Positions 16,842 to 25,912 of a DNA stretch of 64,000 bases are shown in pieces (the first letter of the stretch is position 1; the number at the start of each line of letters is the position of its first letter). The notes under the pieces are model-generated. The model worked only from the letters and a program-made list of their open reading frames with translations. It ran no database searches and was not told the DNA's origin. Source of the stretch: an uncultured Erysipelotrichaceae bacterium (lineage in GTDB: Bacteria; Bacillota_I; Bacilli_A; Erysipelotrichales; Erysipelotrichaceae); the NCBI GenBank assembly GCA_949744505.1, contig CATJXY010000034.1, positions 177,489 to 241,488 of the forward strand, in the 5' to 3' direction. The position numbers were made by a program, and so were the translations under genes.

Positions 16842-19232
16842 TTACTCTTCTTCATCCTCGTAGTCGGCTTCACCTTTTTTTATGTAAACATCTCTTGGTT
16901 TACTACCATTTGTCGGTCCTATGATGCCACGATCTTCAAGTATATCAATAAGTTTTGCCGCACGATTATATCCGATTCCAAACCTTCTTTGAAGTAATGA
17001 TGTCGACGCCTTTTGAACTTCAATAACATAGTTTTTAACTTCTTCATAAAGTGGATCATCATGTGAATTAACAAGCCCGGAAGATTCATTATTATCCACT
17101 GCTTCCAAGCGAATAAAAGCATCTTCATACATTGGTACAGCTTGTGAAGCACAATAATCCGCAATTCCGGCAACTTCCTCATCACTCATATAAACTCCTT
17201 GAAGACGAATTGCAGAAGGTTCCCCAATTGGCATATAAAGCATATCTCCATATCCTAGTAATCGTTCTGCACCCACTGTATCTAATATAGTTCTTGAATC
17301 TGTACCACTAGATACCGCAAATGCAATTCTTGAAGGAATGTTAGATTTGATAACTCCGGTAATAACATCCACTGATGGACGCTGTGTAGCAACAATCAAA
17401 TGAATTCCGGCAGCACGAGCTAACTGGGTAATTCTCTGAATACTTTGTTCTACATCTTTTCCGGCACTAACCATTAAATCAGCAAGCTCATCTATAATAA
17501 CAACAACATACGGCATTGGCTTCAAATGTTCTTCCGGATGAGCCATCAATTTTTCGTTATAAGTTGCAATATTTCTTACTGCACACTTGCTAAACAAATC
17601 ATATCGTTGATCCATCATTTCAACAACAACCTTTAATGCTCTTGCGGCTTCTGCCGCATCGGAAATAACCGGTCCGATCAAATGAGGAATTTTAGCATAT
17701 TGTGCAAATTCAACTTTTTTCGGATCCACTAACAACAGCTTCACTTCATCCGGTTTTGTACGAAGCAAAATAGAGGAAATAATGGTATTCATACAAACTG
17801 ATTTTCCTGATCCGGTTGCTCCGGCAATCAATAGATGAGGCATCTTATTTAATTCACAAAATACCGCTCTTCCCAAAAGATCTTTTCCCAAAACAATCAA
17901 AAGCTTATTATCAGCTTTATTTGAAGGAATTTCGTCAATACATTCTGACATTGCAACCGGAGTTGTTTCAACATTAGGAATTTCTATCCCCACGGCATTT
18001 CTTCCCGGTATTGGGGCTTCAATACGAATATCCCTTGCCACTAGCTCCATTTTAATATTATCTTGAATAGATAATATTTTACTGACCTTAACCGTTGAAT
18101 CAGGACGAATTTCAAATTTTGTAACCGCAGGTCCGATATGAGTTGCAACTAAAGTAGCAGGAATTCCAAAATTACCTAAAATTTCAAGTAATTTTTGGCC
18201 TTTTACAGCTGCTGCATTAGCATTTGTCTTTGATTTCCCTTTAGATGATGCATTCGGAGCTTTTAAAAATTTATCATGAGATGGCAAAATATATTCTTTT
18301 AATTTTTGTGATTCAACTTGAGTACCGTTATTTTCTTCATCTGAGACTGACTCAACAGCAGAATGGACTATTGGTAACTCTTCAGTTGGTTTCTCAAAAT
18401 GCTCAGATTCAACTTTGGTAAGTTGAATATTTTTTCTTATTCTATTTTCTTTTGGCATTTCAGCCTTTTGCTCAGATTGAATTGGCTCAATTTTAACTTC
18501 TTCAGTTTCTATTTCATCATCAAAATCAGGCTCAATAAATATTGATTTATTCTTTCTTGGCTTTTCATCCAAATCAATAGTTACAAATTTCTTAGAATTT
18601 TCTTTAAATTGTGTTTCATCAAGAATCGGTTCACTTCTCTTATTTTCAACACGTTTTACTTTTGGTTTAGGTTCTTTTTTAAATAACTCTTTTATTTCCT
18701 GAATAATATGCACATATGTTTCTTTCTTGATCAATAAAAGCAAACACAAAATAAGCATAGCCACGATAACAATAATTGTCCCAATGCGATCAATCAAAAG
18801 ACTTAATATCGCATACAAGAAAGCACCGATAATTCCTCCCTGCGCCGGAAGTGTATTGTGGAATATTTCATTTGAATGAGTTATGTAATAAGACAAGACA
18901 TCCCAACCTACCAATGTTGGATCTTCTGGTATCGCACTCCATAAAATTAATGCAATAAATAAAACAACCAGTGCAAAAATAGGCCGACTTTTAATTGTTG
19001 GAAGACTATTTCTGAATGGAATTACAAACCCTGTAACAAGAAGCAACCCAAACAACACGCCATAATATGATCCCACTAAAAAACGACCGATATTTGATAA
19101 AAATTCACCAATCAAACCTTGTCTCAAAATTGCAATTAAAGATATGACGATGAGTGCCAAAGCAATAATATAAATTAATACTTCATTTTCAAATTTTAGC
19201 TCTTTCTTTTTACTCTTTTTCTTATTTGCCAT
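16842..19232 (-). CDS. ftsK: DNA translocase FtsK/SpoIIIE
   Basis: Septum-located hexameric DNA pump that clears chromosomal DNA from the division site. The 796-residue protein has an N-terminal membrane domain with about four or five helices (roughly 17-37, 53-73, 84-101, 133-168), an acidic linker (about 190-340), and a RecA-like motor with Walker A GATGSGKS (471-478) and Walker B VVIIDELADLM. The C-terminal gamma winged helix includes STSLLQRRFGIGYNRAAKLI, the sequence-reading domain for KOPS/SRS motifs. It follows rnjB by 13 nt. Whether it serves vegetative division or sporulation cannot be told. Confidence 0.96.
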   Translation of the reverse strand: MANKKKSKKKELKFENEVLIYIIALALIVISLIAILRQGLIGEFLSNIGRFLVGSYYGVLFGLLLVTGFVIPFRNSLPTIKSRPIFALVVLFIALILWSAIPEDPTLVGWDVLSYYITHSNEIFHNTLPAQGGIIGAFLYAILSLLIDRIGTIIVIVAMLILCLLLLIKKETYVHIIQEIKELFKKEPKPKVKRVENKRSEPILDETQFKENSKKFVTIDLDEKPRKNKSIFIEPDFDDEIETEEVKIEPIQSEQKAEMPKENRIRKNIQLTKVESEHFEKPTEELPIVHSAVESVSDEENNGTQVESQKLKEYILPSHDKFLKAPNASSKGKSKTNANAAAVKGQKLLEILGNFGIPATLVATHIGPAVTKFEIRPDSTVKVSKILSIQDNIKMELVARDIRIEAPIPGRNAVGIEIPNVETTPVAMSECIDEIPSNKADNKLLIVLGKDLLGRAVFCELNKMPHLLIAGATGSGKSVCMNTIISSILLRTKPDEVKLLLVDPKKVEFAQYAKIPHLIGPVISDAAEAARALKVVVEMMDQRYDLFSKCAVRNIATYNEKLMAHPEEHLKPMPYVVVIIDELADLMVSAGKDVEQSIQRITQLARAAGIHLIVATQRPSVDVITGVIKSNIPSRIAFAVSSGTDSRTILDTVGAERLLGYGDMLYMPIGEPSAIRLQGVYMSDEEVAGIADYCASQAVPMYEDAFIRLEAVDNNESSGLVNSHDDPLYEEVKNYVIEVQKASTSLLQRRFGIGYNRAAKLIDILEDRGIIGPTNGSKPRDVYIKKGEADYEDEEE

Positions 19233-19245
19233 ACTATCCCTTCAC

Positions 19246-20910
19246 TTACTCTGTTACATTGATTTCAATAATTACCGGCAAGATCATCGGTCTTTTTCCG
19301 GTTTCTTTTAATACATACCGAACAATTCTATCCTTCGCTTCCATACGAGCTCCAATATTCTCATATTTCTTTTCAGCAACTAATTCATTGATCGTTCTTT
19401 CCATAATATTACCGATTTCCTTTAATATATAATCAGCGTCTTTAAGATAAATAACTCCTCTTGACTGAATATCAGGACCGCCAATCACTTCTTTCGTCTG
19501 ATGGTTAATAACAATTCCCACTATGATTGCCCCATCTGTTGATAAGGTGTCACGATCACGAAGAACCATACCACTGGCATCTAAATTATCATTTCCATCA
19601 ATCATAACTTCTTCCAGCGGAATAATCTCAGAAACATCTTTTAATACACCATTTTCAAATTTAGCTACTTGACCGTTATCTAATACCAAAATACGATCCG
19701 CTGTAAATCCGGTATTAAATGCAATATTTGCATTTGCCACCAATTGTCTGTATTCCCCCTTAACCGGAATATAGTATCGAGGCTTAAATAAATAAAGCAT
19801 CATTTTTATATCTTCGATTGATGCATGCATAGAATAAACCTTTTTAGAATCCAAAGTTCTAACACGAACACCATCTTTATAAAGTTCATTCTCCATATTT
19901 GTTGCTTCTCTTTCCGTTCCCGGAACAATTGGAGAAGCAATAATAACCGTATCCGTATTTTTCAATTCCAATATATTATCTTCTGATATAGCAACTTTAT
20001 TCATTATATTGAATACTTGTTGACCATTGCCCGAAACAATAATAACGACATCTTCTAAATCGTTGGAAAACTTTGATTTTGAAATATCCAAACCGATTGG
20101 GATATGATAATATCCGAGCTTCTCAACACTAGATAAAATCGTCTTCATTTGATCATTATAAAAATAAACTTTACGATCAAATTTATTTGCCAGTTCAATA
20201 ATTTCAATCACTCTAAATAAATTTTGTTCATAACATGTAATTATGATTCTTCCCTGTGCATCTTCAAAATAAGGTTCTATAATATCTGTAATTCGATGAT
20301 TTGGATTGGTATGTCCCTGCCTATCAACTCCTTTTGATTCACAAAGCAAAGCAAAAACACCTTTTCTACCAATTTCTGCCAATGTAACAATGTCACAATT
20401 ATAAGCATCATTTGAAATATCGTAATCGATGATAAATTCACCTGTAAAGACTATATAACCATGATCGGTGTCAATTGCCACACCAAAACTATCCGCAATG
20501 GAATGAGTCATTCCGAAAGTTCTGATATTAATTCCGGCAACCTTAAAAGATGCCGTTCTTTTGACCCGGTGAACTTTAACACCCTGTATTCCTTCTGCTT
20601 TACACATTTTCTCAATTAATGCCGCAGTTAAGGACGTAGAATATATTTCTGGTTTGACATGTTTTAATAAATATGGCAAAGCAGCCATAACATCATCATG
20701 CCCATGCGTAATAAAAACACCTTTTATTCGCTCTTTGTTTTCAATCAAATAGTGGAAATCAGGAATAATCACTTCAACACCAAGTTGATCCGTTTCAGGA
20801 TATTTAATTCCGGCTTCAATAATAAAAATCGAATCATTGACTTCTACAACAGTCATATTTTTTCCATCTTCATCAAGTCCACCCAATCCAAAGATTTTAA
20901 TTTGATCCAT
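19246..20910 (-). CDS. rnjB: Ribonuclease J2-like beta-CASP protein with degenerate metal site
   Basis: Metallo-beta-lactamase/beta-CASP RNase J family, 554 residues, with the RNase J C-terminal domain. Its active site departs from RNase J1: the HxHxDH motif reads HGHDDV (69-74, last His replaced by Val), the later TGDF reads TGEF (E158), and the HGEYR motif near residue 385 reads KGEYR. H136 in THSIADS is kept. Loss of several metal ligands is characteristic of RNase J2, a poorly active partner of J1, and location next to ftsK/spoIIIE matches rnjB in B. subtilis. Likely a structural partner of RNase J1 encoded elsewhere. Confidence 0.82.
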   Translation of the reverse strand: MDQIKIFGLGGLDEDGKNMTVVEVNDSIFIIEAGIKYPETDQLGVEVIIPDFHYLIENKERIKGVFITHGHDDVMAALPYLLKHVKPEIYSTSLTAALIEKMCKAEGIQGVKVHRVKRTASFKVAGINIRTFGMTHSIADSFGVAIDTDHGYIVFTGEFIIDYDISNDAYNCDIVTLAEIGRKGVFALLCESKGVDRQGHTNPNHRITDIIEPYFEDAQGRIIITCYEQNLFRVIEIIELANKFDRKVYFYNDQMKTILSSVEKLGYYHIPIGLDISKSKFSNDLEDVVIIVSGNGQQVFNIMNKVAISEDNILELKNTDTVIIASPIVPGTEREATNMENELYKDGVRVRTLDSKKVYSMHASIEDIKMMLYLFKPRYYIPVKGEYRQLVANANIAFNTGFTADRILVLDNGQVAKFENGVLKDVSEIIPLEEVMIDGNDNLDASGMVLRDRDTLSTDGAIIVGIVINHQTKEVIGGPDIQSRGVIYLKDADYILKEIGNIMERTINELVAEKKYENIGARMEAKDRIVRYVLKETGKRPMILPVIIEINVTE

Positions 20911-20950
20911 ACTTTACCTCCTTTTTTATCCCATTTAATTAATTCAAACT

Positions 20951-21889
20951 TCATTTCATTACTTTATTCATAAAATTCACTGCATTTTTCCAGCAAATCA
21001 TTTCAACCTCTTCTTCATTAAAACCGACTTTATGAAGTGATTCTACTAAATTCTGAATCATGGATGCATTGCGCAAATCAATTGCCATTGATTCATCACC
21101 ATAATCACCTAAGAAATCCATAAAATCCATTCCTATCGCTAAATGTTCTACCCCAATCAAATCAGCAATATGACGACCATGCATGGCTAAATGAAAACTA
21201 TCTTGGTTGTCTTTATCGAAAGCAATAAAGTTTCTTGCCCCATTTAATCCAATTAACCCCCCATTTAATCCGATAGCTTTAATTTGCTGATCAGTTAAAT
21301 TTCGATCTACATTACATAACTTTCTAGTATTACTATGAGTAGCAACGATTGGCATAGAAGATGTTTCCAATATATCCCAAAATGTTTTTTCATTATTATG
21401 AGATACATCAATCATCATTCCCAGTTCATTCATTCGCTTAATAACTTCTTTTCCTTGCTCACTTAATCCTCTAAGCGGATTCCCTTTACACCCTGTTGCC
21501 AATGCATTTTCATCATTCCAACATAAAGATGCTAAACGCACTCCGTTCTCATATAACCAATCAATTTTTTCACTGCAATCTTCTTTAATTCCGCACATTC
21601 CTTCAACACTCATTAAAATATTTTGCTTTTCATCATGAAAATCTTGTACAGATAAAATCAAAGATACATCCTCTTTATTCTTTTCGATTTCTTTTCTGGT
21701 AGAACTAACCATTTTCTGCATTCTCAACCAATCTTCCGTTCCCACAAAATAGCTTGCCGCAGCAACTCCACGAACTTCACCTTTGGCAAGTTTTTTTAAA
21801 TGCCTTGTTTTTAATGGTTCATTATTCCCCTTTTCTAACTGTTCAAGAATATCATATCCGATATCTGCATGTAAATCAAAAACTTTCAT
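20951..21889 (-). CDS. Membrane dipeptidase family (M19) metallopeptidase
   Basis: Amidohydrolase-fold dipeptidase of the renal dipeptidase family. Zinc-ligand motifs are seen in order: DLHADIG (His7, Asp9), LMSVEGM (bridging Glu), MMIDVSHNNEKTFWDI (His) and PIVATHSNTRKL (His). The GMDFMDF segment near the C-terminus corresponds to the family GSDFDG. 312 residues is usual for bacterial cytosolic members; no signal peptide is seen. It probably cleaves dipeptides, including mixed D/L ones. It overlaps the upstream DUF2779 gene by 14 nt. Confidence 0.9.
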   Translation of the reverse strand: MKVFDLHADIGYDILEQLEKGNNEPLKTRHLKKLAKGEVRGVAAASYFVGTEDWLRMQKMVSSTRKEIEKNKEDVSLILSVQDFHDEKQNILMSVEGMCGIKEDCSEKIDWLYENGVRLASLCWNDENALATGCKGNPLRGLSEQGKEVIKRMNELGMMIDVSHNNEKTFWDILETSSMPIVATHSNTRKLCNVDRNLTDQQIKAIGLNGGLIGLNGARNFIAFDKDNQDSFHLAMHGRHIADLIGVEHLAIGMDFMDFLGDYGDESMAIDLRNASMIQNLVESLHKVGFNEEEVEMICWKNAVNFMNKVMK

Positions 21890-23360
21890 TTTTTTCCTCT
21901 TTCCTTAATTGTTTAATCAACCAATTGTATACCACAATCATCGAATAACTATCTAATCCACAATAAAACAATAAGTTTTTTCTTATTTCTTCCTTGTCTT
22001 CATTTTCTTCACACAATTTTCTCCATGCTGCCACAGCCATCATTCCATCTTGAATTTTCAAATCATGATATGTCAAGGATGGATCACATATTGGAAGTAA
22101 TACTTTCAAAGATGAGTATCCCCTCATTCTTAAATCATAAACCGTTCCATTTTGAAACGGAATACTTAAATCTACCATTCGGTCGCAAAACTCTTTCAAT
22201 TTTTCAGCGTACTGGGGAAACTGCTCAGCCAACTCCAACAAACGTAATTTTTCAGCACCCTCTGCATTAAATGCCACAATGCTTCCGTGATTAGGAAGGT
22301 TTTCAATAAGACTAAGGATGAATTCTTCCCGACAATCATGAATTCCAAGAAACTCTTTATGTTGAACTTGGTTAGATTCATCCATAATATGCAATGAATA
22401 TTGAAAAGGTACTTTACAATATGGCATTAATCCAGGATATGGAGGAAGTACATATGTTTCCCATTCAAAATCAATAAATGAATATGGATATTCCCATGAC
22501 TTTAACCATGTATCAAGAGATAATTCATCAATGTACAAACCATCTTCACTTTGATCTGCCATAATCTGTGCATATTGCATTTTTGTGCCTTCTAATTTGG
22601 CTAAGTCTACATCTTTTAACCGTTCTCTCCCCTGCGATTTCATTTCATTTTTATATTGAGAAGAACTTAAAGTCAAAATAGAATCATCAGGAAGTTTCTG
22701 TTCATTTTCAAAACAATTTTCATAATAAACACAACGGTTTTTTCTAATACAATTTTTATTTTTCAAACTGATTGGTATTTTTGCATCATAGCATTCTTGC
22801 ATCTCTTCTAAAATAGGTGTCAAATCAATCATTTTTTCAAACACGGATTCAATAAGAGTTCCTTTTTCAGGATCATCATTTACATATTCGGATAAAGTGA
22901 AAAGATCTTGAAGATTCAGAAAATCTTCATATAAATAATCTCCGTTTAATCGAATCACATAAATTTTATGAATAATAAATCCGTTTTCTTTCAATACCCA
23001 AATGTTGTCCGCATAAAACTGTATATCGTCATGAGAAGAAAGCGAAGACATTGCTAAAAAATAAATATCCCATCCATCTTTCACTTTATGCATAAACGGA
23101 ATTTTAACACGAAGATTTTTGTATTCAAAACGAATTTTACTCAACCATTCATATTCTTGACATAACTTAACCGATTGAGATGCATCCATCCCCCTTGAAC
23201 CTATATAAGCTCCACTTGCATTTAGTCTTTCTGCAATCATAAGACTAAATCCTTCTTCCAGATGGTTATATGCAATAAACGGGCTACGTTCTCCATGTGA
23301 ACTCAGCCAAAATGATTTAGGACATACACTATATTTTTTGATATCTGAAATATGAAACAT
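21876..23360 (-). CDS. DUF2779 domain protein, putative nuclease
   Basis: About 494 residues matching the DUF2779 family by its characteristic segment SFIDFEWETYVLPPYPGLMPYCKVPFQYSLH (about 306-336), which resembles the first acidic motif of DEDD-type exonucleases. The rest looks nuclease-like too: an N-terminal HISDIKKYSVCPKSFWL resembling the PD-(D/E)XK Cas4/RecB-like start, a cysteine cluster with single Cys in CIRKNRC and ENC, and a C-terminal YCGLDSYSMIVVYNWL resembling the last DEDD motif. Function of the family is unproven. ATG 23360 is chosen because AAGGTGG lies five bases upstream. Confidence 0.72.
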   Translation of the reverse strand: MFHISDIKKYSVCPKSFWLSSHGERSPFIAYNHLEEGFSLMIAERLNASGAYIGSRGMDASQSVKLCQEYEWLSKIRFEYKNLRVKIPFMHKVKDGWDIYFLAMSSLSSHDDIQFYADNIWVLKENGFIIHKIYVIRLNGDYLYEDFLNLQDLFTLSEYVNDDPEKGTLIESVFEKMIDLTPILEEMQECYDAKIPISLKNKNCIRKNRCVYYENCFENEQKLPDDSILTLSSSQYKNEMKSQGRERLKDVDLAKLEGTKMQYAQIMADQSEDGLYIDELSLDTWLKSWEYPYSFIDFEWETYVLPPYPGLMPYCKVPFQYSLHIMDESNQVQHKEFLGIHDCREEFILSLIENLPNHGSIVAFNAEGAEKLRLLELAEQFPQYAEKLKEFCDRMVDLSIPFQNGTVYDLRMRGYSSLKVLLPICDPSLTYHDLKIQDGMMAVAAWRKLCEENEDKEEIRKNLLFYCGLDSYSMIVVYNWLIKQLRKEEKNESF

Positions 23361-23377
23361 AAAAACCACCTTATGAC

Positions 23378-23386
23378 ATTATATCA
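23378..23386 (-). promoter_or_regulatory. Possible extended -10 promoter of the DUF2779 gene
   Basis: TGATATAAT close upstream of the ATG; no good -35 hexamer. A start here would give a leader of only about 10 nt that still contains the ribosome site. Confidence 0.35.
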
Positions 23387-23429
23387 TAAAATTTATGAAG
23401 CGGTATCGATTCTTGCTTTCTTTTTTAAT

Positions 23430-24956
23430 TTATCGTTTCTTTAAATTAAATTTGAACTTTTCGATTTCCATTCCACAATAAAATATTAAAAGTATAAATG
23501 AAATAAGTACATATCTTGGTTTTGTTTCCATAAACAATTGTAATAAAAAATACCCTACAAGATTTAACTCTAAAAAAATAGAAGTTCTATCATAACATTT
23601 CCTCTTAAATTCACAAAATGAAATACTCAAAGCTACTATTAAAATAATGAATACAAATATTTTTTCTACTATTCTTATCATCTTAAAATTAGCATAAATG
23701 AAATCTCCCAGTAAATTTACACTTTTGGTATTTTCAGGACCAATCCCATTTATAAGACTCTGATTTTCTTTGAACTCCTCTACAGTCATGCCGTTATCCG
23801 GCATGATGTAATTCATTGTTTCAAAATCAGGGTCAATCCATGTATTGCATAATTTATTTTTCATAAAAGACAATAACTCAATTGGATTTTTATATAAGTC
23901 CAATTGCTGTATAATCTTTTTCATATTTAGTTCAAACACTGTTTCTTTATTATAATCAGTCAAGATCAAGTTGTCCAAAGAATAAGAATCATACAATCCG
24001 GCATCTCCATTATCATTATAGGATAATCCTATTTTTATCCATGTATTGCTCGGAAGAGAATACATCGGCAGTTCAGCATTGAACTTTCTGTTCAATAAAG
24101 CAGTAGACAAATTTGGAGGGATCAAAAAACAAACTACCATAACTAAAACTAAGATTAAGTTTTTCTTATTCCCTTTCATAAACAGTATCATTGATATTAT
24201 TGTCGCTATAAACCATACAATTGCAGTAGCACGAGACATATACGATAACGAAAGGAATATTGATATCAAGATTCCTTTTAGCCAAAATCGTTTACAGTAT
24301 ACTCCAACTGTAATCGCAAGTGATACAAAAAACAAAGAAAAAACATCTCCATAAATCACAAAATCAAGAAAATAAGAAGGAATGAATAGATTTAATAAAA
24401 TTGTTACCAAAATAGCACATTTATCCCCTCTCAGCTTATAGGCTGATAGTGCAAGCATTAAAAAGGAAAGCTGTATCAAAATTGCATTTAAATGATAATA
24501 ATATTGATAATGTGCTTCAAAGAGCTTCATCGGAATGTAAAACAAATAATAAAATGAGGCCAAATGACTTTGTATATTCAAATATCCGCCTTTCAATATC
24601 GGACTGTAATCATCAGCCAAAACAAGATCATTTATCGAATATAGCAATGCGGCTTGATCAGATGTAGGACCTGTAGAAAAAGAATAATTAAGAATAATCC
24701 GAATGATAAATGCAATCAAATTAATTGCCACAATAAAAATAAGGGTTCTTTCATTAGGAATCTTTATTTTCTTAATTAAACTAAAAATCATGAAAAGCAA
24801 AAAAAGTGAAAATAAAAATATAAGAATTTGATTCTTAAAATATGCAGGATGATACCCTTGAACAAGAAATACAGAAGCATAGATGTTTAAAATCAATATA
24901 ATCAATACAATCATTGAAAACAGAGCATTTTCTGCTCTGTATAAAAAGTTTTTCAT
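23430..24956 (-). CDS. Polytopic membrane protein, putative GT-C (family 39-like) glycosyltransferase
   Basis: 508 residues with about ten to twelve hydrophobic helices. An extracytoplasmic loop after the second or third helix holds FSTGPTSDQAALLYSINDL, whose acidic residue sits where GT-C enzymes place their catalytic Asp, followed by GGYLNIQSHLASFYYLFY. This layout resembles dolichyl-phosphate-mannose-type transferases (PMT/ArnT), which use polyprenyl-phosphate sugars outside the membrane. A C-terminal stretch ends in Lys/Arg. Its start overlaps the ROK kinase stop by one base (TAATG), so both are coupled. Donor and acceptor are unknown. Confidence 0.6.
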   Translation of the reverse strand: MKNFLYRAENALFSMIVLIILILNIYASVFLVQGYHPAYFKNQILIFLFSLFLLFMIFSLIKKIKIPNERTLIFIVAINLIAFIIRIILNYSFSTGPTSDQAALLYSINDLVLADDYSPILKGGYLNIQSHLASFYYLFYIPMKLFEAHYQYYYHLNAILIQLSFLMLALSAYKLRGDKCAILVTILLNLFIPSYFLDFVIYGDVFSLFFVSLAITVGVYCKRFWLKGILISIFLSLSYMSRATAIVWFIATIISMILFMKGNKKNLILVLVMVVCFLIPPNLSTALLNRKFNAELPMYSLPSNTWIKIGLSYNDNGDAGLYDSYSLDNLILTDYNKETVFELNMKKIIQQLDLYKNPIELLSFMKNKLCNTWIDPDFETMNYIMPDNGMTVEEFKENQSLINGIGPENTKSVNLLGDFIYANFKMIRIVEKIFVFIILIVALSISFCEFKRKCYDRTSIFLELNLVGYFLLQLFMETKPRYVLISFILLIFYCGMEIEKFKFNLKKR

Positions 24957-25855
24957 TATTTTCCAAAACTAATCGGTAACATAGCCGCACCGATAATCCC
25001 CGGTTCTTCTAACTCTGCTTCTATAAAATCAATGTCACGCATTTTTTCATGAACAATGGTTTTAAATTGCTCAACCACTTTAGGTAAAAAAGAATCTTTA
25101 GATTTCATTAAACCACCGCCAAGAATAAAGCAATCAGGATCCACGACATGAGCAATCAAACTATACATTACAGCTAAATCAGCACATGCATCATCTACTA
25201 TTTTTTCAGCCATTTCATTTCCATTATCTGCAAGTTCAAAAACTTCTCCGGCATGATTAATCGATGCGTTCAATAGAGCATTCCCTTTTCTTGTAATAGC
25301 AGGCCCACTGGCTTCACATTCAATACACCCGGCATTCAAATGACTGACTTTCTCACGATTTCTATCTATAATCATATTTCCGATTTCACCTGCGTGACCA
25401 TGTTTTCCAGATAACACTTTACCATTAATAATCAAGGCTCCACCGATTCCGGTAGAAAGTGTAGTATAGTAAACAATACCTTTTCCTTTTCCTGCACCAA
25501 CCAAAGCTTCTGCTAATCCCGCCACATTTGCATCATTATCCATATAAACAGGCATATTAAATTCACGTGTCAATTTAGCAGGAATCGGGTATTCTTTGAG
25601 GGCCGGGATATTAGATGAAAGAACCATGACTCCTCGCTGTGTGTCAACCGGTCCCGGAACGCCAATTCCAATTCCATAACACTCTTCATAAGCTGGAATT
25701 TGTTTAATTAAATCAATGATATTATTCATAATTACTTCTGCTGATTCCATTGCATAAGATGGACCTTTGACTTGATTGAGAACCTCTCCATCTGATGTAA
25801 CCTTAGCTACTCGAACATTTGTTCCACCAAGATCAATTCCTATATATGTTTTCAT
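24956..25855 (-). CDS. ROK family sugar kinase
   Basis: Sugar kinase of the ROK (repressor, ORF, kinase) family without the DNA-binding domain. The N-terminal ATP loop is IGIDLGGTNVR (5-15); other motifs are GIGVPGPVDT, MDNDANVAGLAE with the catalytic Asp, and STGIGGALI. The zinc region reads HLNAGCIECEASG, a variant of the family's CxCGxxGCxE motif with fewer cysteines. 299 residues is typical; glucokinase or an N-acylhexosamine kinase are the likeliest. It follows the first WecE-type gene after a gap with its own promoter. Confidence 0.87.
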   Translation of the reverse strand: MKTYIGIDLGGTNVRVAKVTSDGEVLNQVKGPSYAMESAEVIMNNIIDLIKQIPAYEECYGIGIGVPGPVDTQRGVMVLSSNIPALKEYPIPAKLTREFNMPVYMDNDANVAGLAEALVGAGKGKGIVYYTTLSTGIGGALIINGKVLSGKHGHAGEIGNMIIDRNREKVSHLNAGCIECEASGPAITRKGNALLNASINHAGEVFELADNGNEMAEKIVDDACADLAVMYSLIAHVVDPDCFILGGGLMKSKDSFLPKVVEQFKTIVHEKMRDIDFIEAELEEPGIIGAAMLPISFGK

Positions 25856-25876
25856 ATAACTCCTCCGTTTTCTTTT

Positions 25877-25885
25877 ATTATATCA
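25877..25885 (-). promoter_or_regulatory. Extended -10 promoter of ROK kinase gene
   Basis: TGATATAAT 22 bp upstream of the ATG, with only a poor -35 (TTTAAT). The GGAGG ribosome site is 3' of it. Confidence 0.5.
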
Positions 25886-25912
25886 CAGTCTTTTTATATA
25901 TTAAAAATCAAA

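Noticed and set aside
16919..17185. Minus-strand alternative frame inside ftsK
   Set aside because: Lies within the intact ftsK reading frame, which has all expected C-terminal motifs; no sign of frameshift.
24046..24354. Plus-strand open frame of about 100 codons opposite the GT-C-like gene
   Set aside because: Antisense to a membrane-protein gene; low-complexity lysine/isoleucine translation, no start signals.
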